Source: Thermogemmatispora tikiterensis (lineage in GTDB: Bacteria; Chloroflexota; Ktedonobacteria; Ktedonobacterales; Ktedonobacteraceae). From it: DNA of 64,000 nt. The notes under the pieces were generated by a model. It searched no databases. It had not been told where the DNA came from and saw only the letters and a list, made by a program, of their open reading frames with translations. The stretch spans positions 2,028,259 through 2,092,258 of the forward strand of contig NZ_MCIF01000002.1 of the NCBI RefSeq assembly GCF_003268475.1, given 5' to 3'. Made by a program: the position numbers and the translations under genes. Within the stretch, counting starts at the first letter, position 1. Each line of letters starts with the position of its first letter. Below are positions 18,752 through 27,888 of the stretch, piece by piece.

Positions 18752-19933
18752 ATGCGTTACGCCGTTTTCAGCGATATACATGCGAACCTGGAAGCACTGG
18801 AAGCAGTGCTCGCCAAGATCGATGAGATCTCTAAAGAGAAACCCATCGATCAGATCTGGTTCCTGGGGGACCTGGTTGGCTATGGCCCCGACCCCAATGC
18901 CTGTATCTCTTTGCTGCGCGAGCGTACTGATGTGATCATCGCGGGCAACCACGACTGGGCGGCGGTCAACAAGATCGATCTTGACGACTTTAGCGCCGCC
19001 GCGCGCATCTCCGCCGAGTGGACTGCTCAGCAGCTGACGGAAGAGCATCGTGAGTTTTTGGCTAACCTCCCCGAGCGTCTTGATATCGGCGACGTGACAC
19101 TCGTGCACGGGAGTCCTTACGGTCCCCTCTGGGAGTACCTGACCTCCGAGGTGCTGGCTGAGCGTAGCTTCCAGTATTTTAGCAGCCGCTTTTGCTTTGT
19201 GGGCCATACCCATATTCCAGTGATCTTCCAGCAGCCGATGGGCGTTAACAAGGCCAGCAGCTCCGGCGCTTCTGGGGAACGCGCGCAGGAAACGGCTTTT
19301 GCAGCGACTGCCGCCGAGGCCGATGAGGGCAGCATGGGTGATTCAGGCTCAGAGCAGTCTGCTTCTGCCAGTCTGGGCGAAGGCGAGCGTCCTGAACCGA
19401 CGGAGGAGGCCGCTGAAGAGCTGCAAGGAGCAGCGACAAAGACGGTTGCCCCAGCGACAACCAGAGAAGCTGCCAATGTCGAGCAGGTCTCTGCCGACGA
19501 AGAGACGCCCAGAACCGAGGCCAACGAGCCGGAGCAGGAAGGTGAGTACGCCGATATTGTGGCAGCGCTTGAGGCGATCGAAGCGCGGACTTCCGAGGAG
19601 GAGATCCTCAGCGCCGAGGATCGCCTCAACAGTGAGATCGAGGAATTGCTGGCTTTGCTTGGCCTCAGCCAGAGCATGATCAAGGTCACCAACGAAATGC
19701 TGACTCCGCCAGAAGGCCACTGGGACCCGCCTGCCGGCTATCGGGCGATTATTAATCCCGGCGGAGTGGGACAGCCACGCGATGGTGATCCACGCGCCGC
19801 TTTCATGATCTATGACACAGAAGCCGGCTTTGAGTTCTACCGAGTGCCCTACGATATCAAGAAGACACAGGAGAAAATCATTAGGGCCGGCTTGCCTCAG
19901 TATCTGGCTATACGTCTGGCCTACGGTCGTTAG
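18752..19933 (+). CDS. Metallophosphoesterase with a long acidic insert
   Basis: 393-aa calcineurin-like phosphoesterase (dimetal). All five motifs are present: SDIHANLEA (D-x-H, residues 8-16), GDLVGYGPDP (about 40-49), GNHD (about 66-69), HGSP (about 119-122) and GHTHIPV (about 151-157). The region up to GHTH and the last 70 residues (INPGGVGQPRDGDPRAAFMIYD) match the compact YfcE/DNA-diesterase-like family. Between them sits about 160 residues rich in Ala, Glu and Ser (roughly residues 165-325) that ordinary members lack, apparently disordered with one helical stretch (EEEILSAEDRLNSEIEELLALL). The ATG at 18752 has AAAGGA upstream. Substrate unknown. Confidence 0.88.
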   Translation: MRYAVFSDIHANLEALEAVLAKIDEISKEKPIDQIWFLGDLVGYGPDPNACISLLRERTDVIIAGNHDWAAVNKIDLDDFSAAARISAEWTAQQLTEEHREFLANLPERLDIGDVTLVHGSPYGPLWEYLTSEVLAERSFQYFSSRFCFVGHTHIPVIFQQPMGVNKASSSGASGERAQETAFAATAAEADEGSMGDSGSEQSASASLGEGERPEPTEEAAEELQGAATKTVAPATTREAANVEQVSADEETPRTEANEPEQEGEYADIVAALEAIEARTSEEEILSAEDRLNSEIEELLALLGLSQSMIKVTNEMLTPPEGHWDPPAGYRAIINPGGVGQPRDGDPRAAFMIYDTEAGFEFYRVPYDIKKTQEKIIRAGLPQYLAIRLAYGR

Positions 19934-19999
19934 CTCGGCTATAGATCTCTTTTCGTCTTTTCCCTAAAAATAGATAACAGGTCTCTGAATCAGCAATAA

Positions 20000-21490
20000 A
20001 TGAAGTTGATTGTTGGACTGGGCAACCCTGGCCCTCAATATGCGCCGACGCGTCACAACGTCGGCTTCCGTGTCGTTGAGAAGCTGGCTCAGAAGCTGGG
20101 TTGGCGCTGGAGCGAAGAGCGCAATCGGGCCTTGTTGGCTAGCGGCTCGTTTGGGGGAGAGAAGGTCGTTCTGGTGAAGCCCCTGACCTATATGAATCTC
20201 AGCGGCGAGGCCGTGGGTGGGCTTGCCCGCTGGTATCGGCTTTCTCCCCAGGATATCCTGGTCGTCTGCGATGATCTCGATCTCCCCGTCGGACGATTGC
20301 GCCTGCGCGCCCGGGGCAGCACTGGCGGTCACAATGGCCTGGAGAGCATCGTTCATCATTTGCATAGTGATCAGTTCCCACGCCTGCGCGTTGGTATCGG
20401 ACGCCCGACCCACCCACGGATGAGTGTGATCGATTATGTGCTGGGGGTTCCTCCTGCCGCAGAGCGCGGCCAGCTGGAACGAGCGGAAGACGAGGCCGTG
20501 GCAGCTATCGAGCTGGTGCTCATGCGCGGCCTGGAGACCGCCATGAGCGTGGTGAACAGTGACCCAGAGGCCCGGCGCCGCGCAGAGGAACAACGTCAGC
20601 GCCAACAAACCCGCCGTCCTCCGATCCAGATCGGCATGGTAGCCCGCCTTTTCCCCAGCCACTGGCGTCCACTGCGCGAGGAGATCGCCTTTGCTCGCTC
20701 CTGTGGCTTCCAGTGGCTGCAGCTCCGTGGTTCAGAAACAGGGCTTAGCGAGCAGACGCTGGGAGATTCCTTTGAGACAGTCGCGGCGGCCCTACAGGGG
20801 TCTGGCCTGGCCTGTGCCTTGGAGATCACTCTCTCGCTGACTGCAGCAGGAACCACGCCAAGCGGGGCAACCCTGGCCACAGTACTGGCGGCCAATCTCC
20901 CAGCGATCCGCCGTTTACCCTGTAGTCGCGTCCATTTTCATCTGACGGCCTCGCCCGCCAACCCTGATGCCCTCCAGGCTCTGGAAGAACGTCTTGCCCC
21001 CGCTCTCCAGGAGGCCCTGGCCCTGGCTACCTCTCAGTCTCCACCTTTCTTGCTGGGAATCGAGCACAACGAGCCTGCGGCTGCTCCCTTCGCCAGACCG
21101 GATCGTTGCGCCTGGTTGCTGGAGCAAGTGCCCGAGCTGGGCTTTGTCTGGGACATCAATCATACCCTTCCTGAAGCCCTGCCTGACTACCTGGCGCTGA
21201 CTCCACGGATGATCCTGATCCATGTCTCGGATACGCCATTGCCACAGTTGAATTATCACCTGCCTTTGGGTCTGGGAACCCTGGATATTGAGGGCTACTG
21301 CGAAGAGCTGCTCGCACGCGGCTTTGCTGGCCCTGCTATCCTGGAAATCGGAGGGACCCCCCGCTCCGGTGGCTTTGGCCACGATAGCGATGAGGCGCTG
21401 CAAGCTTCGGCCCAACGCCTGCGTGCCGCCATTGGACGGGCCTATGCCCGCGTGCGCAGCCGCCAACCAGAGGCACCCAAGGCTCAGTAA
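20000..21490 (+). CDS. pth: Peptidyl-tRNA hydrolase fused to a xylose-isomerase-like TIM barrel
   Basis: 496-aa two-domain protein. Residues 1-190 are a complete peptidyl-tRNA hydrolase: LIVGLGNPGPQYAPTRHNVGF with Asn9 and the catalytic His19, KPLTYMNLSGEAV, VVCDDLDLPVG with the catalytic Asp, RGSTGGHNGL, and FPRLRVGIGRP. A basic, Gln/Arg-rich linker (about 193-211) leads to a second domain (212-485) with the AP-endonuclease-2 / sugar-isomerase barrel pattern: IGMVARLF at strand 1, CGFQWLQLR at strand 2, LLGIEHNEP, FVWDINHT (metal-ligand-like D-x-N-H), MILIHVSDT (H-x-S-D) and AILEIGG at the last strand. The reading frame is continuous and there is no ribosome binding site before the internal Met of the barrel. 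The first domain recycles stalled peptidyl-tRNA; the activity of the barrel is unknown. Confidence 0.9.
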   Translation: MKLIVGLGNPGPQYAPTRHNVGFRVVEKLAQKLGWRWSEERNRALLASGSFGGEKVVLVKPLTYMNLSGEAVGGLARWYRLSPQDILVVCDDLDLPVGRLRLRARGSTGGHNGLESIVHHLHSDQFPRLRVGIGRPTHPRMSVIDYVLGVPPAAERGQLERAEDEAVAAIELVLMRGLETAMSVVNSDPEARRRAEEQRQRQQTRRPPIQIGMVARLFPSHWRPLREEIAFARSCGFQWLQLRGSETGLSEQTLGDSFETVAAALQGSGLACALEITLSLTAAGTTPSGATLATVLAANLPAIRRLPCSRVHFHLTASPANPDALQALEERLAPALQEALALATSQSPPFLLGIEHNEPAAAPFARPDRCAWLLEQVPELGFVWDINHTLPEALPDYLALTPRMILIHVSDTPLPQLNYHLPLGLGTLDIEGYCEELLARGFAGPAILEIGGTPRSGGFGHDSDEALQASAQRLRAAIGRAYARVRSRQPEAPKAQ

Positions 21491-21967
21491 GCGCCTCCAC
21501 TCCTTTTTGCCAGGCTGAGCCTGCTTATGATAAGATAAACTATAAGAAAGACAGGAGCGATCAATCCTCATTGCCAAGCCAGACCTCGGCCTGGGTTGGC
21601 ACGTCGTGTCTGCCGGGACGGTGGGGAAGAGGCTGGCCGGCGCCGGCAGTCGTCAGGTCACGAGGGATCACAGGCTCAGTGGGGTAGCAATGCTTCTCGG
21701 CCCACACAGCTAACTCTGATGGGAAGACCTGCTCTCTCGACAGGAGAGGCCCGCTGTGCTAGACTGAGGATCGCCGCATGGGCCTGCTCCCTTTGTCGGG
21801 CCAGCCAGTGCCAGAGGAGCAGGACACCTCAGTATGCCGCACCCGCTGAGCTAAGCCCTCAGCCAGCCAGCAAACAAGCAAATCTGATAGAGTACAGCAA
21901 TAGTACAACAGCATAGCAGAAGAAACCAGTCACACCAAGAAATCTTAGCTGGTGTTGTGAGGCAAGA
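21491..21967. other. Intergenic region before mfd, no gene seen
   Basis: About 477 bp. No supported ORF, tRNA or strong hairpin. It ends with an AT-rich patch (around 21885-21960), which probably holds the mfd promoter, though no consensus pair could be assigned. Confidence 0.3.
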
Positions 21968-24900
21968 TTGACACTCCAAGGCTTATTATCACTGCTCACC
22001 CAGAGAACCGATTTCAAACGACTACTCAGAAGGCTGCGTGCTGCTGAAGGGCTGCCGGTTCTTGACGCAATTACAGAACCGGCTCGTCCTTTCGTTATCG
22101 CTGCGCTGGCGGCAGCATACGAGCAGCCGCTGCTGATCGTCACAGACGAAGAAGAAGGGGCGCGGCAGATGGCAGAGAGTCTGGCCATGTTCGCCCCGGA
22201 GGGTAGCCAGGTCCTCTACTTTCCGGGGCGCACCGCCCTGCCATACGAGCGTTTGCTTAGCGACGCCGAGACGCTTCAGAAACGCATGCAAGCCCTCATC
22301 GGCCTGCTGCGACGCGAGCCGCAACAGTTGCTCGTCTGCGCAGCGAGGGCTTTGACACAGCCGCTGATGCCGCCTCATGAGCTGAGTCGCACCCTCTATG
22401 AGCTGCAGCAGGGCGAGGAACTGGATCTCCCGCTGTTGCTGGAGCACCTCTATAATCTAGGCTATGAGCCAGTAGCCGAGGTTGAGGAGCCGGGTCAATT
22501 CAGTCATCGTGGGGGTATTGTTGACCTTTTCCCTCCCACGCTGAGCCGACCGGTGCGTGTCGAGTTCTTTGGCGATCAAGTCGAGTCGCTGCGGACCTTC
22601 GACCCAGAGACCCAGCGCTCGCTCAATCCACTCATGAGCTGTCTGATTGGGCCAGCACGCGAGGCTCTGCCAACGCGCGGAGCACAGGCGGCCCGCGAGC
22701 TAGAGAAGCTCGATCTGCGCATCCTCCATCGCGACGCAGAGGAACGCTGGCGCCGTGACCTGGAACTGCTGCGCCAGAGTCGTTCTTTCGAGGACATCGC
22801 TTTCTATCTGCCCTACTTACACGAGCCGGTGACGCTGCTCGACTACCTTCCCAAGGATGCCCTTGTTATCCTCAACGAGCCTGAGCATATTCAGAATCGT
22901 ATCCGCGACCTCGATGCCCAGGCTCAGGAGATGAAGGCGCGCCTGGAAGCGGAGCGCGAGAACCCGGCCCATCTGCGACCGGCGCACTTCTCCTGGGAGG
23001 AGCTGAGTCCACGTCTGCAGCAGCGCCGTCAGCTCCATTTCGCTGGCATCCTTGCCGCCACAGGGGAGCACGATCCCGATGGAGCCTCTGCGCCCGGTCA
23101 AGAGCCGCTGTTGCCGACGTGCAGCAGCGCGAATTCCTACGGTGGACGCATCCGGGCCTTCGTCCACGACTGCCGTAAAGCGCTGGCCAGGCGCGAGCGC
23201 GTTGTGATCGTCACAGCCCAGGCACGTCGCCTCGCTGAGGTCTTTGCCGACGAGGCCAGCACCGACGAAGAGGGGCCGATTCACGTCAGTCCCGGCAGCA
23301 GCATCAAAGAGCTGCCCGCCGAGGGCAGTCTTACCCTCATCCAGGGGCATCTGGCAGAGGGTTGGCAGTCGCGCGCTTTGGGCCTCAATGTCTACTCTGA
23401 CGCGGAGGTCTTTGGCTGGTCCAAGCGCCGCCCGGCCCAGCGACGCCGACCCGTCACGCCAGCCTCTTTCCTGACCGAGCTGAATCCCGGCGACTATGTC
23501 GTCCACCAGGAGCACGGCATCGGGCGCTTCGAAGGCCTGGTCAGAATGAACCTGACCGGCGTCGAGCGCGAGTATCTGCTCATCCGCTACGCCGGCAACG
23601 ACAAGCTCTACATCCCTACGGACCAGCTTGACCGTGTGACACGCTATATCGGTATGGGAGAGGCTGTGCCGGCTCTCAGCAAGCTAGGCAGCACCGAATG
23701 GACGCGGGCCAAAGCGCGGGTCAAAGAGAGCGTCCAGGACGTTGCGCGTGAGCTACTGCGTCTTTACAGTCTGCGCGAGACCACCGAGGGCCATGCCTTT
23801 CCTCCCGACTCTGAACAGCCGTGGTTGAAAGAGCTGGAGGATGCCTTCCCTTACGAGGAGACGCTTGACCAGGCGCGCGCCATTGAAGAAGTTAAGGCCG
23901 ATATGGAGCGTCCCAGGCCGATGGATCGCCTGGTGTGCGGCGATGTGGGTTATGGGAAGACCGAAGTTGCGCTGCGAGCCGCCTTCAAGGCCGTGCTGGA
24001 TCAGCGCCAGGTGGCAGTTCTTGTGCCCACTACCGTCCTCGCCCTCCAGCACTACAATACCTTCAAAGAGCGGCTCAAGCCCTATCCTGTGCGCGTCGAG
24101 CTACTAAGCCGTTTCCGCTCCGAGAAGGAGCAGAAGCGGATTCTGGAAGACCTTGCCCTGGGGAAGATCGACATCATTATCGGCACCCACCGCTTACTGC
24201 AGAAGGACGTTGTCTTCTTCCAGCTCGGGCTGCTCATCATCGACGAGGAGCAGCGCTTCGGGGTCATGCACAAGGAGCGACTCAAGCAGCTACGCACCGA
24301 GGTCGATGTGTTGACCATGACGGCCACGCCGATTCCTCGCACACTGCACATGGCCCTGGTTAACCTGCGCGATATGAGCGTCATCGAGACCCCCCCCCAG
24401 GAACGCCTGCCCATCCGAACAGCCATTCGGGAATATGACGAAGGGCTGATCCGCGAGGTCATCCTGCGCGAGCTTGACCGCGGAGGTCAGGTCTTCTTCG
24501 TGCATAATCGCGTCGCTGGTATTCAAATGCTGGCGCAAAAGCTGCAGCAGCTTGTGCCCGAAGCCCGTATCGCCGTAGCTCATGGGCAGATGAACGAGGA
24601 GCAGTTGGAGCGGATCATGCTGGGCTTCGCTAACGGCGAGTACGACGTGTTGGTCTCCACAACTATCATCGAAAACGGGCTGGATATTCCCAATGCTAAC
24701 ACCATCATTGTCAACAACGCCGCCCATTTCGGGCTGGCACAGCTCTACCAGCTGCGAGGTCGCGTGGGGCGTTCAGCCCAGCAGGCGTATGCCTACTTTC
24801 TCTACAACAAGGAAGCCCGCCTGACACCGCTGCAGGAGAAGCGGCTCCGCGCCATCTTTGAAGCCACAGAACTGGGAGCCGGCTTCCGCATCGCCATGAA

Positions 24901-25471
24901 GGACCTGGAGCTGCGCGGCGCGGGCAATCTGCTCGGGGCAGAACAGTCGGGCTTCATGAACTCAGTGGGCTTCGATCTCTATTGCAAGTTGCTGGCTGAG
25001 GCGGTGCAGGAACTGCAGGGTCAGAAAGAGGAGACGAGCATGCCCGGGGTCACCATTGACCTGCCGCTCGATGCCTATTTGCCGGATGAGTATATTGGGG
25101 ACCGCACCCTGAAGGTCAATTTCTACCAGCGCCTGGCCAATCTCACCACCCATGAGCAGGTGGAGGCCATCGCTGCCGAGTTGACCGACCGCTTTGGGGC
25201 CCCCCCGCCCCCAGTACAGAACTTGCTCACCCTCATCCGGCTCAAGATCGAGGCAGCCCACCAGGGCATTGAGGCCATCTCGCTCAAAAACAATGAGCTG
25301 GTAGTTACCGTCAGACGTTCGGTGATTCCGAACCGCGTGGCCCTCTACCATCGCTTCCGTAACGAGGCTCGCGTCCAGCAAGGGGTTATCCGCATTCCAC
25401 GCCGCCTGCTGGGTACCAATTGGCTGCAGCAGCTGAGCGAACTACTACCGATGATGACCACAGCAGCCTGA
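21968..25471 (+). CDS. mfd: Transcription-repair coupling factor Mfd
   Basis: 1167-aa Mfd, the translocase that removes RNA polymerase stalled at DNA damage and recruits UvrA. Layout is standard: UvrB-like N-terminal module (1-350) with RPFVIAALAAAYEQPLLIVTDEEE and LPYERLLSD; RNA-polymerase-interacting CarD-like domain at about 495-560 (LNPGDYVVHQEHGIGRFEGL); superfamily 2 helicase core with Walker A GDVGYGKTEVALRA (about 657-670), DEEQ box IIDEEQRFGV, motif III TMTATPIPRTL, motif VI QLRGRVGRS; and a C-terminal TRCF domain (LPDAYLPDEYI-like region, about 1030-1120). The start is taken as TTG at 21968 with GAGG upstream. Length matches the family. Confidence 0.96.
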   Translation: MTLQGLLSLLTQRTDFKRLLRRLRAAEGLPVLDAITEPARPFVIAALAAAYEQPLLIVTDEEEGARQMAESLAMFAPEGSQVLYFPGRTALPYERLLSDAETLQKRMQALIGLLRREPQQLLVCAARALTQPLMPPHELSRTLYELQQGEELDLPLLLEHLYNLGYEPVAEVEEPGQFSHRGGIVDLFPPTLSRPVRVEFFGDQVESLRTFDPETQRSLNPLMSCLIGPAREALPTRGAQAARELEKLDLRILHRDAEERWRRDLELLRQSRSFEDIAFYLPYLHEPVTLLDYLPKDALVILNEPEHIQNRIRDLDAQAQEMKARLEAERENPAHLRPAHFSWEELSPRLQQRRQLHFAGILAATGEHDPDGASAPGQEPLLPTCSSANSYGGRIRAFVHDCRKALARRERVVIVTAQARRLAEVFADEASTDEEGPIHVSPGSSIKELPAEGSLTLIQGHLAEGWQSRALGLNVYSDAEVFGWSKRRPAQRRRPVTPASFLTELNPGDYVVHQEHGIGRFEGLVRMNLTGVEREYLLIRYAGNDKLYIPTDQLDRVTRYIGMGEAVPALSKLGSTEWTRAKARVKESVQDVARELLRLYSLRETTEGHAFPPDSEQPWLKELEDAFPYEETLDQARAIEEVKADMERPRPMDRLVCGDVGYGKTEVALRAAFKAVLDQRQVAVLVPTTVLALQHYNTFKERLKPYPVRVELLSRFRSEKEQKRILEDLALGKIDIIIGTHRLLQKDVVFFQLGLLIIDEEQRFGVMHKERLKQLRTEVDVLTMTATPIPRTLHMALVNLRDMSVIETPPQERLPIRTAIREYDEGLIREVILRELDRGGQVFFVHNRVAGIQMLAQKLQQLVPEARIAVAHGQMNEEQLERIMLGFANGEYDVLVSTTIIENGLDIPNANTIIVNNAAHFGLAQLYQLRGRVGRSAQQAYAYFLYNKEARLTPLQEKRLRAIFEATELGAGFRIAMKDLELRGAGNLLGAEQSGFMNSVGFDLYCKLLAEAVQELQGQKEETSMPGVTIDLPLDAYLPDEYIGDRTLKVNFYQRLANLTTHEQVEAIAAELTDRFGAPPPPVQNLLTLIRLKIEAAHQGIEAISLKNNELVVTVRRSVIPNRVALYHRFRNEARVQQGVIRIPRRLLGTNWLQQLSELLPMMTTAA

Positions 25472-25476
25472 CCAGA

Positions 25477-25518
25477 CCTGACCGCCTCGCCAGGCAGTGA
25501 ACCGGCGGGCGGATCAGG
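25477..25518 (+). terminator. Possible terminator hairpin after mfd
   Basis: CCTGACCGCC (25477-25486) pairs with GGCGGATCAGG (25508-25518) with one bulged base, a few bases after the mfd stop. No T-run follows, so this is a weak call. Confidence 0.35.
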
Positions 25519-25594
25519 CAGTCGCTGGACAACGCCCAGGCAAGGCAACTGCAGCCTTGTCTCAGGTGAGCTTGCTCGTTCGCTCTCCGCTGGC

Positions 25595-26212
25595 TCAGAT
25601 AGCCACGAGACCTTGCTCTTGAAGCTCGATAAGGATACGTTCAATCTCCTGCACGCTCTTCTTGGTACAACGGGCAAGATCAGCAACCGTGCGCCGTCCA
25701 TCGACAAGCAGATAGACCGAGCGCTGTCGCCGACTCAGCAGCGATAAGACGCTCAGATCGTTGCTCAGGCGCCGCGGCACCAGCCATTCGAGGCCGGGCT
25801 TATAGCTGCTACCATATGTAGATATACCAATATAGCCAGCCGCATCGTCGTTGACCTTCTCCGGCGCCAGAGGGAGCTGAGGATCGCTCTCGCTGCGCGC
25901 CACCCCGGGTAGCAAAGGAGTGAGGCGCGCTGCGGGCAGAGAGGAGCTATCGGAGCGCATCGGATAAGGAGCATCCGGGAAAAAGGCGAAGCGGATAGGG
26001 CTCCAGGTCAGCAGGAGATTGAGCGCATCCTGGCCGGCGAGTTGACCGGCAGCGGCATAGACGGGACGGCCAGCGCGCAAATAGATCTCCCCTTCCTCCA
26101 GCTGTCCATTGCGCAGGCGCTCCACGCTCAGCAGCCCAGTCTGCTGCCTCGTCCGGAAGAATTCCAACACAGGTAGAAGGCTATCAGCAGTCTTGTCACG
26201 ACCTTTAGCCAT
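25595..26212 (-). CDS. DUF4388-like protein with C-terminal winged-helix
   Basis: 205-aa protein. Residues 10-75 (LLPVLEFFRTRQQTGLLSVE, GEIYLRAGRPVYAAAGQLAGQDAL) follow the DUF4388/PatA-N pattern found in Chloroflexota and Deinococcus-like genomes, usually linked to two-component or gliding-related signalling. The last 60 residues (LSLLSRRQRSVYLLVDGRRTVADLARCTKKSVQEIERILIELQEQGLV) read as a winged helix-turn-helix. The middle is Pro/Ser rich. Start chosen at ATG 26212; a TTG twelve codons upstream is possible but without benefit. A DNA-binding or protein-interaction role is inferred only. Confidence 0.6.
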   Translation of the reverse strand: MAKGRDKTADSLLPVLEFFRTRQQTGLLSVERLRNGQLEEGEIYLRAGRPVYAAAGQLAGQDALNLLLTWSPIRFAFFPDAPYPMRSDSSSLPAARLTPLLPGVARSESDPQLPLAPEKVNDDAAGYIGISTYGSSYKPGLEWLVPRRLSNDLSVLSLLSRRQRSVYLLVDGRRTVADLARCTKKSVQEIERILIELQEQGLVAI

Positions 26213-26534
26213 GAGGCATAACACTCCCTCCAGGGTCCCTCCTAACAAGAGCCACCCGCCTCCATTTCAGGAAGCGTTCGTTCCTCTTGCCAGTTAGCAG
26301 AGCGCGTACGCGCTCAAGAAGATGTATCTCCAGGCCATAAAAATCCCCGTATTACTATACGTGTTATACCATAGCCTCATGGGAGCGGGAAGGTGTAAAA
26401 AACATAAATATTCCTGTAGGGAAGATTCTTAACGAAATTTTTATGGAGGCCCTGTTTTCAGAAGAAGGAGCATTTTCCCCTAAAACAAGGAGAAAGGCAG
26501 CACCCTAGCATAAATAGAGCTTCAAGCAGAAGAA
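26213..26534. other. AT-rich intergenic region
   Basis: About 320 bp between two minus-strand genes, much more AT-rich than its surroundings (26310-26520). It probably holds the promoter of the DUF4388-like gene. No ORF or strong secondary structure apart from the terminator that follows. Confidence 0.3.
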
Positions 26535-26577
26535 TGCATTGCCTCTAGAGAGGGGACAGGACTCCAGAGGCAATGCA
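26535..26577 (-). terminator. Intrinsic terminator of the 417-aa gene
   Basis: Perfect 12-bp inverted repeat TGCATTGCCTCT (26535-26546) / AGAGGCAATGCA (26566-26577). On the minus strand it lies 16 bp past the stop of the 26593-27846 gene and is followed by TTCTTCTGCTTG. Confidence 0.7.
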
Positions 26578-26592
26578 CAGACAGTAGAGATA

Positions 26593-27846
26593 TCAGGGGC
26601 GCAATTGGCGTGTATGCATGAGGAAGAACATCAGTCCCTGCTTATAATCCATCGGGCTGGCCTTGCCATTTTTAAGCACTTGAGTGATCAAATTCAGCAA
26701 GCTAGAAATAACCTGCAGGCGCGTCTGTTCAAAGCCATCCTGGCGCCGCAGCAATTCGATCAACTGAGAAGGACTTTGTCCAGAAATATCCAAACCCAAG
26801 CGCACCGCCTCCAGGCGCAACCAGAGCACCAGCTGCTGGCGCATCTCTTCAAAGATGGTCACATCCTCATTGGCCGGCAGCGGCGTTCCCTCTGCTGGAG
26901 CGGGAGCGCGTCCGCCAGCCTGAGAGCCTGCGGGTGAGCGAGGCTGGACCGGCACCGGAGCGGTTGACGAGGCAGCAGCCTGGGCTGAGGAGGTCTCTGC
27001 CGGCTGAGGAGCAGGCCCAGGTTGAGGAAGCTTCCCGGAAGGACGACGCACGGGCGCGGCCTGGGGGCCTGCTGCCGCAGGAGTGGAAGGGGAGCCGGGC
27101 AGCGCGCGCGAGGGAATAGGAGGAACACGCCGCGTCGGAGGTGCCGAAACAGGCGCGGCGGAGGCGGCAGCGGACGAGCGCTCCTCAGCTGGGGCTGGCG
27201 CGCGGCCAGGGGCCAATGCTCCCGAGGCGGTGGGAGTCGCTGGCAGAGGTATAGCCGGTCTCCCTGGGCCTGGGGGCAAGCTGGCGCCCACCTGGCGGCC
27301 TTCATAGCTGCCTGCCTCTCCGCGCAGCTCCTGCAGCTGTTGCTGCAACAAGAGCGTTGATTGACTAATCTGCTCCCAACCCAACTCGGGAAGAGGAGTG
27401 GCGTGGGTCGTGGCCCAAGAAGGGACTGGCCGTGGGCTGCCAAAGGTCGACCGTTTCTTCTGGGGACTGGCCAGATGGGCGCGGAGTCCTTCGGCCACTG
27501 CCTGAGCAGAGGTCGTAATTAGCATGCGCACATCGGCCATGCGCTTCCGCCCCTGATTACCAAAAAACGCCCGATTCCGCTGGACGAAATGGATAAAGAG
27601 GCGCTCAATATAGGTCTGCAGCTCCGGCGACATCACGTCCACGCGGTTCCAGGCCGTGAAATCGACCGCGCTCAAATAGAGCCAGACCTCCTTGCGCTTC
27701 GCGCTATCGACCGGGCGCATGCGCAGGGACTCGGTTCGATAATCGTAAAATCGCGGGTAGCAGAAGTTAGCGATCAAGGTCTCCGCCAGCTCAGCTTTTA
27801 AGCGTCCCAGCTCTGCTAGCGGGAGTTGACCAAGCAAAACTCCCAT
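26593..27846 (-). CDS. Hypothetical protein with disordered Pro/Ala-rich centre
   Basis: 417 aa, family unknown to me. The N-terminal 140 residues are an ordered, mostly helical domain (LAELGRLKAELAETLIANFCYPRFYDYRTE; VWLYLSAVDFTAWNRVDVMSPELQTYIERLFIHF). Residues about 150-330 are a Pro/Ala/Ser/Arg linker of low complexity. The C-terminal 80 residues are again helical (IFEEMRQQLVLWLRLEAVRLGLDI, SQLIELLRRQ, VISSLLNLITQVLKNGKASPMDYKQGLMFFLM). It looks like a scaffold or bridging protein. ATG at 27846 is used (AAAGGG upstream); a GTG eight codons earlier is possible. A clear terminator follows it. Confidence 0.6.
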   Translation of the reverse strand: MGVLLGQLPLAELGRLKAELAETLIANFCYPRFYDYRTESLRMRPVDSAKRKEVWLYLSAVDFTAWNRVDVMSPELQTYIERLFIHFVQRNRAFFGNQGRKRMADVRMLITTSAQAVAEGLRAHLASPQKKRSTFGSPRPVPSWATTHATPLPELGWEQISQSTLLLQQQLQELRGEAGSYEGRQVGASLPPGPGRPAIPLPATPTASGALAPGRAPAPAEERSSAAASAAPVSAPPTRRVPPIPSRALPGSPSTPAAAGPQAAPVRRPSGKLPQPGPAPQPAETSSAQAAASSTAPVPVQPRSPAGSQAGGRAPAPAEGTPLPANEDVTIFEEMRQQLVLWLRLEAVRLGLDISGQSPSQLIELLRRQDGFEQTRLQVISSLLNLITQVLKNGKASPMDYKQGLMFFLMHTRQLRP

Positions 27847-27888
27847 GCCACAAACCCTTTCTACGCGCACTCAGCGGCGCCTCTGAAG

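Noticed and set aside
20634..20640. Internal start for an independent TIM-barrel gene inside the pth fusion
   Set aside because: No ribosome binding site precedes the Met at the barrel start and the frame is continuous; treated as one protein.
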